DNA of 7,981 nucleotides, from the NCBI GenBank assembly GCA_964505555.1, contig CAZDIO010000013.1, forward strand, positions 1-7,981, written 5' to 3'. This DNA comes from CAZDIO01 sp964505555. Lineage in GTDB: Bacteria; Bdellovibrionota_C; UBA2361; SZUA-149; CAZDIO01. The stretch's first letter is position 1; the number at the start of each line of letters is the position of its first letter. The notes beneath the pieces were generated by a model. It saw nothing but the letters and a program-made list of their open reading frames with translations. It was not told the origin of the DNA and searched no databases. The position numbers and the translations under genes are program-made. This document shows positions 1 to 6,079 of the stretch, piece by piece.

Positions 1-2
1 TG

Positions 3-380
3 GCAGAAGCAGCGGTTGTGGTAATTTCAAAACTGATCGCCGCACATTTCTGGATGGCAGCAGATATCTTCTCTGTAAATCTTCCCTGGGACGTCTCTCC
101 CAGCAGCAAGTGTGCGATCACCGGATTAATGGAGGCACATTTTGAAAAGCTTTTTATTGAGAAGGGAAATTATCGTTTTACCCATAAGATGCAAAACGCT
201 GTTTTTGAAACCCCTCGTAGGAGCTCCCTATCAACTTCAGACGTAAAAAAAGTTCGTGATGTAGAAGCGTTAGAGCAAGGATTAATCTCTATAACACCGA
301 TCTCTTATAATTTTGAAACGACCCTTCCAAAAGAGTTTATCTCCCAGGTGGAGTCCCCCCTCTCTTCTCCTAAACCCTAG
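3..380 (+). CDS. surE: SurE-like 5'/3'-nucleotidase, C-terminal part (5' end outside window)
   Basis: This reading frame is open from the left edge of the window to a TAG stop, about 125 codons, so it is read as the C-terminal part of a longer gene and not as a small gene starting at the GTG at 18. The fragment matches the second half of SurE in order. An Ala/Val-rich helix comes first, then a strand with 'IFSVNLP' matching the family's 'ILNINVP'. An 'AITGL' strand follows in the place of 'GIRVTR', then a variable loop, and finally 'DVEALEQGLISITPI', which matches the conserved 'D-x-x-A-x-x-x-GYVSITPL' close to the SurE C-terminus. SurE is a metal-dependent phosphatase that removes phosphate from nucleoside monophosphates in the cytoplasm, often linked to stationary-phase survival. 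The metal-binding residues (N-terminal NDDG motif) would lie upstream of the window and cannot be checked. The fragment's stop region overlaps the end of the convergent glycosyltransferase gene. Assignment is from motif recall; the loop region is divergent. Confidence 0.68.
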   Translation, partial: AEAAVVVISKLIAAHFWMAADIFSVNLPWDVSPSSKCAITGLMEAHFEKLFIEKGNYRFTHKMQNAVFETPRRSSLSTSDVKKVRDVEALEQGLISITPISYNFETTLPKEFISQVESPLSSPKP

Positions 381-1692
381 GAGACCTTCCTTCGATTCCA
401 AAAACTGTTTGCATCAGGTTCCCTATAATCTCGGGGGCTTTGCTGACAAGTTGCTGAGGATCCGCAGAGACCGCTGTGGCAACCTCGAGCGCTTCTTCTC
501 TTCTCTGTTTTGTAAGAAGGTCATCGATGAGCGCCACTGCAAAGAACGTATTTCCAGCACTTGCTTGATATAGCTGATGAAGAAACTTCGTAGCTGCATC
601 CGTAGACTGCGCATCGTCTTCCAGCATCTGCTTACAGTACATCACATGGAGTTCGAAGTTATCATTTCGCGTAAGATCATTTTTTAGAGATTCAAAAAAG
701 CACTGAACAGCAATATTTAGAAACTTACGACCCAACGATGGGGAGTTTGATCGACATGATTTTGAGGTTGCAAGATACGTTACCGCCAGCTGGGAGTATT
801 TATCCTCTCGAGAAGTACAAGAGAGCTCAGAGAGGTGCTTTTCTAACGCTCTCGCGCGCTCCATGTTTGTGTGCTTAAGAAGCACCTTCTCTCGACCACG
901 TTTTGCAATCTTTTCTCGTTCCTCAGGACGATCAAGATAGTAACGAATCTTTTCTGCAGCATCCTTCTCGTTTCCCCGTTCGTAGGTAACAAGCTCACCA
1001 CCTGGTTCAAAAAGTTCGGTAAGCCCCGTCGAATCGTGCGGTGTAATGAGCAGCGCTCCCCCCATCATCGCTTCAAATACTCTAAAATTAAGATCGTCTT
1101 TTACCGCTTCATTCATTACGATCTGTGAGTGTGCATACACCTCTTCATACGGACCACTAGCGACATCGACTTCAAAATATTTAGCTAATCGTGAAAAAAA
1201 CGCTTTTCGATCGGGATGGAGTTTTTCATCCAGGGTTCCCCGAAAACTAATTGGAATTGTTTTTACATTTGCTGGCTCAAATATCTTTGTGGCCCATACC
1301 GGAAACCAAGAAACATCACAGCCAAAATTTTCAAAATCCGCTACATATCTCCGCTGTGCAACAAGGGTCTTATCAAACACCTTCGCAAGATGTTTATGCC
1401 ACCACACATGATGGTGCGAATCCACAGAATAAAAAAGTGTGGGAAATTCAACCTCTTCAAAGCCCGTAGAGTGAAAGGGTCGGCTATCATCAAAATAGAT
1501 AAGTCGATCTGGATAAAACCCGCGAGGAAGGTTTTTTAAGATCTCTGGTAAGGAGATCGGGACTTTTTTTGCAACGATATCACAATCCCAATCCGTTCCC
1601 CCCACGGTAACAACACGGTGGCCAAGCGCTCGTAGCTCCTCTACAAACCATTTTTGGTTAAAGACAAGGATCGATAATGGCTCTCGGATCAT
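370..1692 (-). CDS. CgeB-like glycosyltransferase with helical C-terminal extension
   Basis: A 440-residue protein whose middle belongs to the CgeB/YkvP-type 'glycosyl transferases group 1' family (Glyco_trans_1_2). Visible signatures are a Rossmann-like start (residues 7-31), an 'IYFDDS' strand (65-70), 'SVDSHHHVWWH' (89-99), and the diagnostic donor-site block 'DDLNFRVFEAMMGGALLIT' (199-217). After that come 'LFEPGGELVTYE' (227-238), 'AAEKIRYYLDRPEEREKIAKRG' (245-266) and the terminal 'KHTNMERAR' (273-281). Residues from about 291 to 425 are not part of the catalytic fold; they are Leu/Ala-rich, predicted helical and TPR-like in texture, perhaps a protein-binding platform. There is no signal peptide or membrane segment, so it should be cytoplasmic. 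It begins at ATG six bases after the stop of the upstream GT4 gene, so the two are almost certainly one operon with coupled translation; no Shine-Dalgarno is visible. Probable role: transfer of a sugar during surface glycan or glycoprotein assembly. Donor and acceptor are unknown. Confidence 0.85.
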   Translation of the reverse strand: MIREPLSILVFNQKWFVEELRALGHRVVTVGGTDWDCDIVAKKVPISLPEILKNLPRGFYPDRLIYFDDSRPFHSTGFEEVEFPTLFYSVDSHHHVWWHKHLAKVFDKTLVAQRRYVADFENFGCDVSWFPVWATKIFEPANVKTIPISFRGTLDEKLHPDRKAFFSRLAKYFEVDVASGPYEEVYAHSQIVMNEAVKDDLNFRVFEAMMGGALLITPHDSTGLTELFEPGGELVTYERGNEKDAAEKIRYYLDRPEEREKIAKRGREKVLLKHTNMERARALEKHLSELSCTSREDKYSQLAVTYLATSKSCRSNSPSLGRKFLNIAVQCFFESLKNDLTRNDNFELHVMYCKQMLEDDAQSTDAATKFLHQLYQASAGNTFFAVALIDDLLTKQRREEALEVATAVSADPQQLVSKAPEIIGNLMQTVFGIEGRSPRV

Positions 1693-1698
1693 GAACTT

Positions 1699-2994
1699 TT
1701 ACCAAGGGGAGGGACTGCTACTTAAAGCCTGTTTGGTGTGACTATTTTTCCCAAGAAAATTTAACCAGGCAGAGGTCGTTTTTTCAGCCGTCATTTTCCA
1801 ACTAAACTGCTCTGCCCGCTTTTTTCCTCGTTCAATAAACTGTCCCCGTAAACCTTGCTCCCGCACTAAGGTCAACATGGACTGTGCCCATCCTTGAACA
1901 TCATCCGGATCAACAAGCATCCCCGCATCGCCAATAATTTCAGGAAGTGAGGTGACATTACTTGCAATCACCGGACAACCTCTGGCCATTGCTTCTAGTG
2001 CAGGAAAACCAAACCCCTCATATCGAGAAGGAACCAAGAGCGCACTAGCGGCACTATAAAGTGAAACGAGCTCTTCATTTTCCACAAATCCGGTAAAAAT
2101 TACATCGGTCATCCCCTGTTCTTCAAGAGCGCGGCGATACATCTGCTTAAAAGGATCCGCATTCCCACCAACCACAACTAACTTCATCGGATGATGTTCT
2201 TTTGCAATCGAAAATGCCTGAGCTGCGGTGGGGAAATTTTTGTGCTGATCGAGCGCACCCACTATCAGAAAAAACGGAGCACAAATGCCATATTTACTTA
2301 ACATCTGCTCAACCTCTCCGGGCCGAGAAGGTTTTGAACTTTCTGCGACGTAATTGAGCCCCGCCATAATCGGTAAAATCTGCGTCGGGGGAATGGAACA
2401 ATACTTAAGCAAGTCAGTTTTGGTAAACTCTGAAATCGTTAAGGTCAACACCCCTGGTTGCTCTAAGCACTTCAAACGCTTTTGAAAGGCGACTTTGGCA
2501 AGAAGTGACCAGGCATCGTAGTGATAGTTCCGCATCGCCAAGGGAATGAGATCATAAAAAGTTACCGAGAGAGGAACTTTTGGCGCCATTCTAAACGGCG
2601 AATCATACCCCCCGATCATGCTCATCGGATCAGGAATATGAAAGATATCTACCTGAGGCTGGTTTGGGTCATCAAAGAGGCACCAGCTTACATTTGGGTA
2701 GGAAAGAAAGGTAGAGAGAAGTTCATCGTTAAAAAACTCCTCTAGAAATAAAACAAATTTCCAATCGGGCTTCTGAGAGAAAATCTCTGTGAGATGATAT
2801 CGGGTATATGCTCCGATTCCCCGCTCCATCGAAGGGCCAAAACTCAATACTCGCGCATCAATTCCCACCGTCAAAGAAAGATCTGCAGAAGGAGTTTTGT
2901 GTCGCAGGCCTTGAGCGGTCGCATGGATACAAGCATTGTGGAGATCTCCAAACAAACAATCCTCTCCATCGTTATCGACGTTATACGTTTTCAT
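1699..2994 (-). CDS. GT4-family glycosyltransferase (GT-B fold)
   Basis: A 431-residue retaining glycosyltransferase of the GT4/'group 1' type, counted from the ATG at 2994. The N-lobe starts at 'LTVGIDARVL' (41-50) and has the glycine-rich acceptor loop 'RGIGAYTRY' (58-66), 'DIFHIPDP' (116-123), 'SVTFYDLIPL' (143-152) and 'LTISEFTKTDLL' (185-196). The C-lobe has 'FFLIVGALDQHKN' (241-253), the strand 'KLVVVGG' (271-277), 'VIFTGFVENEEL' (298-309), and the donor-site block 'VPSRYEGFGFPALEAMARG' (321-339), in which E326 and E334 form a complete E-x7-E motif, then 'PVIASNVTSLPEIIGDAG' (341-358). All key positions are present, so it should be active. A TTG at 3012 would add six residues; I prefer the ATG, which has a short AGGG three bases upstream. 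Residues 1-40 are polar and match nothing I know. It is the first gene of a minus-strand operon with the CgeB-like gene. It resembles mannosyl/rhamnosyl transferases of O-antigen loci, but the sugar cannot be assigned. Confidence 0.92.
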   Translation of the reverse strand: MKTYNVDNDGEDCLFGDLHNACIHATAQGLRHKTPSADLSLTVGIDARVLSFGPSMERGIGAYTRYHLTEIFSQKPDWKFVLFLEEFFNDELLSTFLSYPNVSWCLFDDPNQPQVDIFHIPDPMSMIGGYDSPFRMAPKVPLSVTFYDLIPLAMRNYHYDAWSLLAKVAFQKRLKCLEQPGVLTLTISEFTKTDLLKYCSIPPTQILPIMAGLNYVAESSKPSRPGEVEQMLSKYGICAPFFLIVGALDQHKNFPTAAQAFSIAKEHHPMKLVVVGGNADPFKQMYRRALEEQGMTDVIFTGFVENEELVSLYSAASALLVPSRYEGFGFPALEAMARGCPVIASNVTSLPEIIGDAGMLVDPDDVQGWAQSMLTLVREQGLRGQFIERGKKRAEQFSWKMTAEKTTSAWLNFLGKNSHTKQALSSSPSPW

Positions 2995-3007
2995 TACCCT
3001 GAGTGAG

Positions 3008-3060
3008 GTCAATTTTTCTCATTTTCTAGGACAAGATCCTGGTCTTCTTGCAAAAAGCAC
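3008..3060 (-). promoter_or_regulatory. Upstream element A, shared with the typA upstream region
   Basis: Read on the minus strand towards the GT4 operon, this 53-nt segment carries GTGCTT at its start, TCTTGTCC at offset 25 and ATTGAC at its end. The segment at 5993-6045 upstream of typA carries the same three blocks at offsets 1, 24 and 48 within the same total length. The end lies 13 bases before the GT4 ATG. It may be a promoter or a regulator site used by both transcripts, but neither block pair is a canonical sigma-70 promoter. The TCTTG also forms a small inverted repeat with a CAAGA nearby. Confidence 0.25.
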
Positions 3061-3071
3061 CAAATTTTTCG

Positions 3072-3206
3072 ATGCCCAGATACTTTAGTAAGATTCTCGG
3101 GCTTTTAGGGAGGATGCAGCTGAATGTGATTTATGATGAAATTTACGGTTTTGCACCGATATCTCGCTTTTCATCATCAAAAAACACAATAGTTCTCTCG
3201 ACTTAA
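3072..3206 (+). CDS. Possible small ORF (44 codons) upstream of the three-module glycosyltransferase
   Basis: An ATG at 3072 opens a 44-residue frame starting 'MPRYFSKILGLLGR' and continuing with 'IYDEIYGFAPISRF', stopping at TAA 13 bases before the 910-residue gene. A second in-frame ATG at 3114 directly follows AGGGAGG, one of the strongest purine-rich, Shine-Dalgarno-like runs in the window, but the spacing is too tight for efficient initiation there. It could be a leader peptide, a gene remnant or chance. I do not recognise the sequence. It overlaps the nested inverted repeat at 3133-3177, so peptide-coding and regulatory readings compete. Confidence 0.2.
   Translation: MPRYFSKILGLLGRMQLNVIYDEIYGFAPISRFSSSKNTIVLST
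3133..3177. repeat. Nested inverted repeat in the divergent intergenic region
   Basis: The arms ATGATGAAA (3133-3141) and TTTCATCAT (3169-3177) are perfect reverse complements over nine bases. Inside them a second inverted pair, CGGT (3146-3149) and ACCG (3155-3158), closes a five-base loop. The element sits 42 bases before the 910-residue gene's ATG. A TATGAT hexamer (3132-3137) that could serve as a -10 box overlaps the left arm, but no matching -35 is present. It could be an operator for a dimeric regulator or a 5'-UTR hairpin controlling the glycosyltransferase; a chance origin is possible for a repeat this short. Confidence 0.35.
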
Positions 3207-3219
3207 TTCTCCAGTTACG

Positions 3220-5952
3220 ATGAAGAAAAAAATCGCATTTCTCTCTTCTTACAATCAGTGTTGCGGACTGGCGACGTATCTAAGCTACCTCACCCGCCAC
3301 CTCAACGAAGAGGACTTTATTGTCCTTGCAGAAGATGTCCCGCTCAGTCAACGGATCCGCTCTGATGAACCCAATGTGCACCGATCGTGGAACCAGTTGT
3401 CTGATGATTATTCAAGAATTGATGCGCAACTAGAAAAAGAAGATATCGGCGTTCTTCACCTAAATTGTCAGTTTGTTTTTTTTAATATGAAGACCTTTGC
3501 TCCGCTTCTTTCAAAGTGGCGGGGACGGGGTTTAAAAGTCATCGCCCACATTCATAATCCCTCTTCATACGATCTCCGACTTCAGCAACTCATCGCCGCG
3601 GTTGACCAGATCATCGTTCATCTTCCTGAAAACACTCTTGATGTGATGGCAAACGGGGCCAGAGAAGATCAGGTCTATGTGCTTGAGCATGGCGTTGAAG
3701 AGATCAATTCCTCTGATTTTTTCTCTGCCCGAAAACAGCTTCAAATTCCAAACGAACAACGAGTCGTTGTCGTCTTTGGGTTTGTAGAGCCCCATAAAAA
3801 GATTGATGAGGTTTTACTGGCAATAAAAACCTTACGTGACAATCAACAAGATCTGCATCTCTACGTTGTTGGTGGCCCTCATCCTGGAAACAAAGAGTCA
3901 TTTCTCTATTTGCAATCCCTAAAAGATTTCGTCACCGCAAACCACTTAACTGACCGCGTTCATTTTCGAGAAGGTTTTATCTCTGAAGAAGAAGTAACCT
4001 TTTATCTTCATGCTGCAGATACCGTCTTTGTAGGACACTCCTCTGAAGAATATGAAGCCTCTGGCTCGCTCTGTCTTGCTTTAGGATGCGGCGCTGCAGT
4101 GATCACCTCTGCCGTTCCCCGGTTTGCACGGTTTCGAGACGTGGTGTTTCGAGTGACAAAGAATTTCCCTCTGCCCCTTGCGCTCTTACTGGTCATAAGT
4201 AACAAACAGTTAAACTCCACATTAAGAAAGAATGCTCGCCTCTGGGCAAAGACCTATTCTTGGAAAAATCAATTACAAAAAATACTCACTCTCTATCAGA
4301 GCCTCTCTGGATTAATTTTCCAGGGTCAAAATCATACTCGCGCTCTTTCTGAACCTCTTTCAAAGAATCAAACTATCCAACCCACCTATCGCATTCAACG
4401 AATTTTATTTCGAGACTGCACAACCCCATCTGGGACACAGACCTCCCATGCCCAATCTCTTCAACAGATCGCTGCGTTACTTCGTCAATGTGGTGTTGTT
4501 GTTGAGTTTAGTAATAACGAAAACCTCCCTCTTGCTCTCTATGACCTGGTGCATATCTTTGAAAGCAATGTCCCCATAAGCACCTCAAAAGACACTGAAC
4601 GCTATGGGAAAAGAGCGCTTGCTGAAGGAGTTCCCTTTGTCATCACCTCATTACAAAGAGAGCCTTCTTTCTCTTCCGAACCATACAGCACCCCACCACA
4701 AACGAATTGGCCGCTGATACATGCCGATGCACTCATTGCCTCTAGCAAAGAGGAACAACGCTTACTTTCTCAAGCGCTTCCTGAGACAATGCGATCAAAG
4801 GTGGTTTGTTGTGAGGGGATGAACAGCCTTCAAACATGGGATGGAGTAAGAAGCTCTCCATCAAACGATATCAACACAAAACTCTATCAGATCTACGAAG
4901 AAGTCCTTGCTCGCCGTTTAACTAAAAAACCTCTCGAAGCAGCTCACTCCCTCCACAGCGCTCAAACCTCCCCCAAGGTGCCGTCTACAAATGGCCCTCA
5001 AGAAAAGTCGGATAATTTCGGATCGAGCCCGCTATGCATTTTTATACATACAAACACCGACACCAATGTCAGTTCCCTAAAATACACCCTCAGCGGTTTG
5101 GGGTGGAGAAGTGAACATCTTCTTGTTCCTGTTGATGGGCAAAAATCCTCCCTTGAAGCGATCTCTCAACAGATCCGCACAAAACAACCCGAGGTTGTCT
5201 ACTGTAGTAATCTCGAAGTGCTCCCAGAAGAGTTTTTGCGATCGATCCGTCCACATCTAAAACTTCTTGTTGGGGAAGTTTCAAAAAATAACCCTCCCTG
5301 CTCTCATTTATTCGATCTCATTATATCTTCCGATCCCACTTTTTCTGAATCGCTAAAAAGATCTGGGCACGCTGTCTACTCTCTGCCCGATGTTTTTGAA
5401 ATAGATCCTCTCAAGGAGATCGAAAGTCGCTCCTTTGCTGCTCGAACGATCGAACTATCTTTTATAGGATCACTGGCATCAAGAAAACGAGACACTACCT
5501 CTTACCTGGAATCTATTGGCCGCAAGTTTCCACTTCAAACGTGGAATCCCCCCCCCCATCAAAGAGCGCTCCGCGAGGTGCTTAAAAATTCAAGAATGAC
5601 TCTTCTCTTTGATAGTGGAGACGAACCCAGTGATCGGAGAGATGCCCTTGAGGTTATTGGTTGCGGCACCCTGCTTCTTGCCCATGAAAATTGCACCCTT
5701 CCTGCTTTTCTTGAAGAGGGGAAAGAGGTGATTACCTTTCAAAATTTAGCTCAATGCGAAGAGCGTATTTACTACTATCTTTGTCACCCGAAAGAGGCAG
5801 AAACCATTGCTCAGGCTGGAAGAGCCCGGTTCCTTAGTCATTACACCGAGCAAGCTCGAACGGAGCAACTTATTACTATTCTTACTGAGCATCTTGCTCA
5901 ACCACGACAAGGGCATACCCTCCCTTTTCATGAGACTTCCTCTTCTCTTTAA
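3220..5952 (+). CDS. Three-module glycosyltransferase (GT4-like, orphan GT N-lobe, CgeB-like domain)
   Basis: A 910-residue cytoplasmic protein with no signal peptide or membrane segments. Module 1 (about 1-362) is a GT-B, GT4-like enzyme: 'KIAFLSSYNQCCGLATY' (4-20), 'VIAHIHNPS' (107-115), 'VLEHGVE' (154-160), 'VVVFGFVEPHKKIDE' (183-197), 'LHLYVVGGP' (212-220) and 'EYEASGSLCLALGCG' (277-291). In this last block the position of the second E-x7-E glutamate is L286. Module 2 (about 388-565) resembles only the acceptor lobe of a GT4 enzyme: 'YDLVHIFES' (441-449), 'ALAEGVPFVITS' (466-477) and 'HADALIASSKEEQRLL' (501-516), with no donor lobe after it. A Ser/Thr/Pro-rich linker spans about 570-603. 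Module 3 (about 604-890) is CgeB-like: 'ELSFIGSLASRKR' (745-757), 'RRDALEVIGCGTLLLAHE' (806-823), 'EEGKEVITF' (832-840) and 'ERIYYYLCHPKEAETIAQAG' (848-867). Ten consecutive C at 5548-5557 encode part of module 3. The ATG has no Shine-Dalgarno and is followed by an A7 run. It is transcribed divergently from the two-gene GT operon and probably acts in the same glycan pathway, possibly adding more than one sugar. Confidence 0.85.
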   Translation: MKKKIAFLSSYNQCCGLATYLSYLTRHLNEEDFIVLAEDVPLSQRIRSDEPNVHRSWNQLSDDYSRIDAQLEKEDIGVLHLNCQFVFFNMKTFAPLLSKWRGRGLKVIAHIHNPSSYDLRLQQLIAAVDQIIVHLPENTLDVMANGAREDQVYVLEHGVEEINSSDFFSARKQLQIPNEQRVVVVFGFVEPHKKIDEVLLAIKTLRDNQQDLHLYVVGGPHPGNKESFLYLQSLKDFVTANHLTDRVHFREGFISEEEVTFYLHAADTVFVGHSSEEYEASGSLCLALGCGAAVITSAVPRFARFRDVVFRVTKNFPLPLALLLVISNKQLNSTLRKNARLWAKTYSWKNQLQKILTLYQSLSGLIFQGQNHTRALSEPLSKNQTIQPTYRIQRILFRDCTTPSGTQTSHAQSLQQIAALLRQCGVVVEFSNNENLPLALYDLVHIFESNVPISTSKDTERYGKRALAEGVPFVITSLQREPSFSSEPYSTPPQTNWPLIHADALIASSKEEQRLLSQALPETMRSKVVCCEGMNSLQTWDGVRSSPSNDINTKLYQIYEEVLARRLTKKPLEAAHSLHSAQTSPKVPSTNGPQEKSDNFGSSPLCIFIHTNTDTNVSSLKYTLSGLGWRSEHLLVPVDGQKSSLEAISQQIRTKQPEVVYCSNLEVLPEEFLRSIRPHLKLLVGEVSKNNPPCSHLFDLIISSDPTFSESLKRSGHAVYSLPDVFEIDPLKEIESRSFAARTIELSFIGSLASRKRDTTSYLESIGRKFPLQTWNPPPHQRALREVLKNSRMTLLFDSGDEPSDRRDALEVIGCGTLLLAHENCTLPAFLEEGKEVITFQNLAQCEERIYYYLCHPKEAETIAQAGRARFLSHYTEQARTEQLITILTEHLAQPRQGHTLPFHETSSSL
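5548..5557. repeat. Poly-C tract (C10) inside the glycosyltransferase gene
   Basis: Ten consecutive C encode Pro777-Pro779 and the first base of His780 of the 910-residue protein. The frame is intact, because recognisable CgeB-family motifs continue downstream (residues 791-885). An eleventh C would bring a TAA at 5583-5585 into frame; nine C would bring a TGA at 5597-5599 into frame. Runs like this in surface-glycan transferases are classic slipped-strand phase-variation sites, although homopolymer sequencing error is the alternative. Confidence 0.9.
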
Positions 5953-5969
5953 CTCATCTTCACTTTAAG

Positions 5970-6005
5970 AAGCGCTCTAGAGCTCTCTAAAAGTGCTTAG
6001 TTTTT
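5970..6005 (+). terminator. Possible intrinsic terminator after the three-module glycosyltransferase
   Basis: AAGCGCT (5970-5976) pairs with AGTGCTT (5992-5998) as a seven-base stem with one G-U pair and a 15-base loop that itself contains the palindrome AGAGCTCT. The stem is followed after two bases by five T (6001-6005). It lies 17 bases after the stop codon, the right place to end this transcript before typA. The stem is modest in GC. The 3' arm could instead pair with AGCAC at 6006-6010, so folding is ambiguous. Confidence 0.4.
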
Positions 6006-6045
6006 AGCACCTAGGTCTTGTCCGTTCTCCCTTGCCTCGATTGAC
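5993..6045 (+). promoter_or_regulatory. Upstream element B, typA copy of the shared element
   Basis: This 53-nt segment carries GTGCTT, AGG-TCTTGTCC and ATTGAC at offsets 1, 21-31 and 48, nearly superimposable on the minus-strand segment at 3060-3008 upstream of the GT4 operon. It ends 34 bases before the typA ATG. The TTGAC at 6041-6045 looks like a -35 box, but no good -10 hexamer follows at 16-18 bases. It overlaps the putative terminator. Confidence 0.25.
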
Positions 6046-6079
6046 TCTTTGTGTCACACTCGCACACTTTGAAAACAGT

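Noticed and set aside
18..380. A complete 120-residue gene starting at GTG 18
   Set aside because: The frame stays open to the window edge, and the protein aligns with only the second half of SurE, so this is the tail of a longer gene.
1216..1539. Plus-strand open frames inside the minus-strand glycosyltransferase genes
   Set aside because: They lie opposite well-supported coding sequence, have no family motifs and look like shadows.
3074..3106. Hairpin GCCCAGA / TCT-C-GGGC followed by TTTT, resembling a terminator
   Set aside because: It has a bulge and a short T tract, and no plus-strand gene ends upstream of it; attenuation of a longer leader is possible but unsupported.
3185..3190. CACAAT as a -10 box for the large glycosyltransferase
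   Set aside because: No -35-like hexamer at 16-18 bases upstream.
3476..3483. T8 run, and A7/T7 runs at 1194-1200, 1564-1570 and 3226-3232, as further phase-variation tracts
   Set aside because: Runs of seven or eight A or T are common by chance in DNA of this composition and are far less convincing than C10.
6032..6079. TTG start giving a 617-residue TypA
   Set aside because: The extra 16 residues have no counterpart in the family; the ATG at 6080 gives the expected N-terminus.
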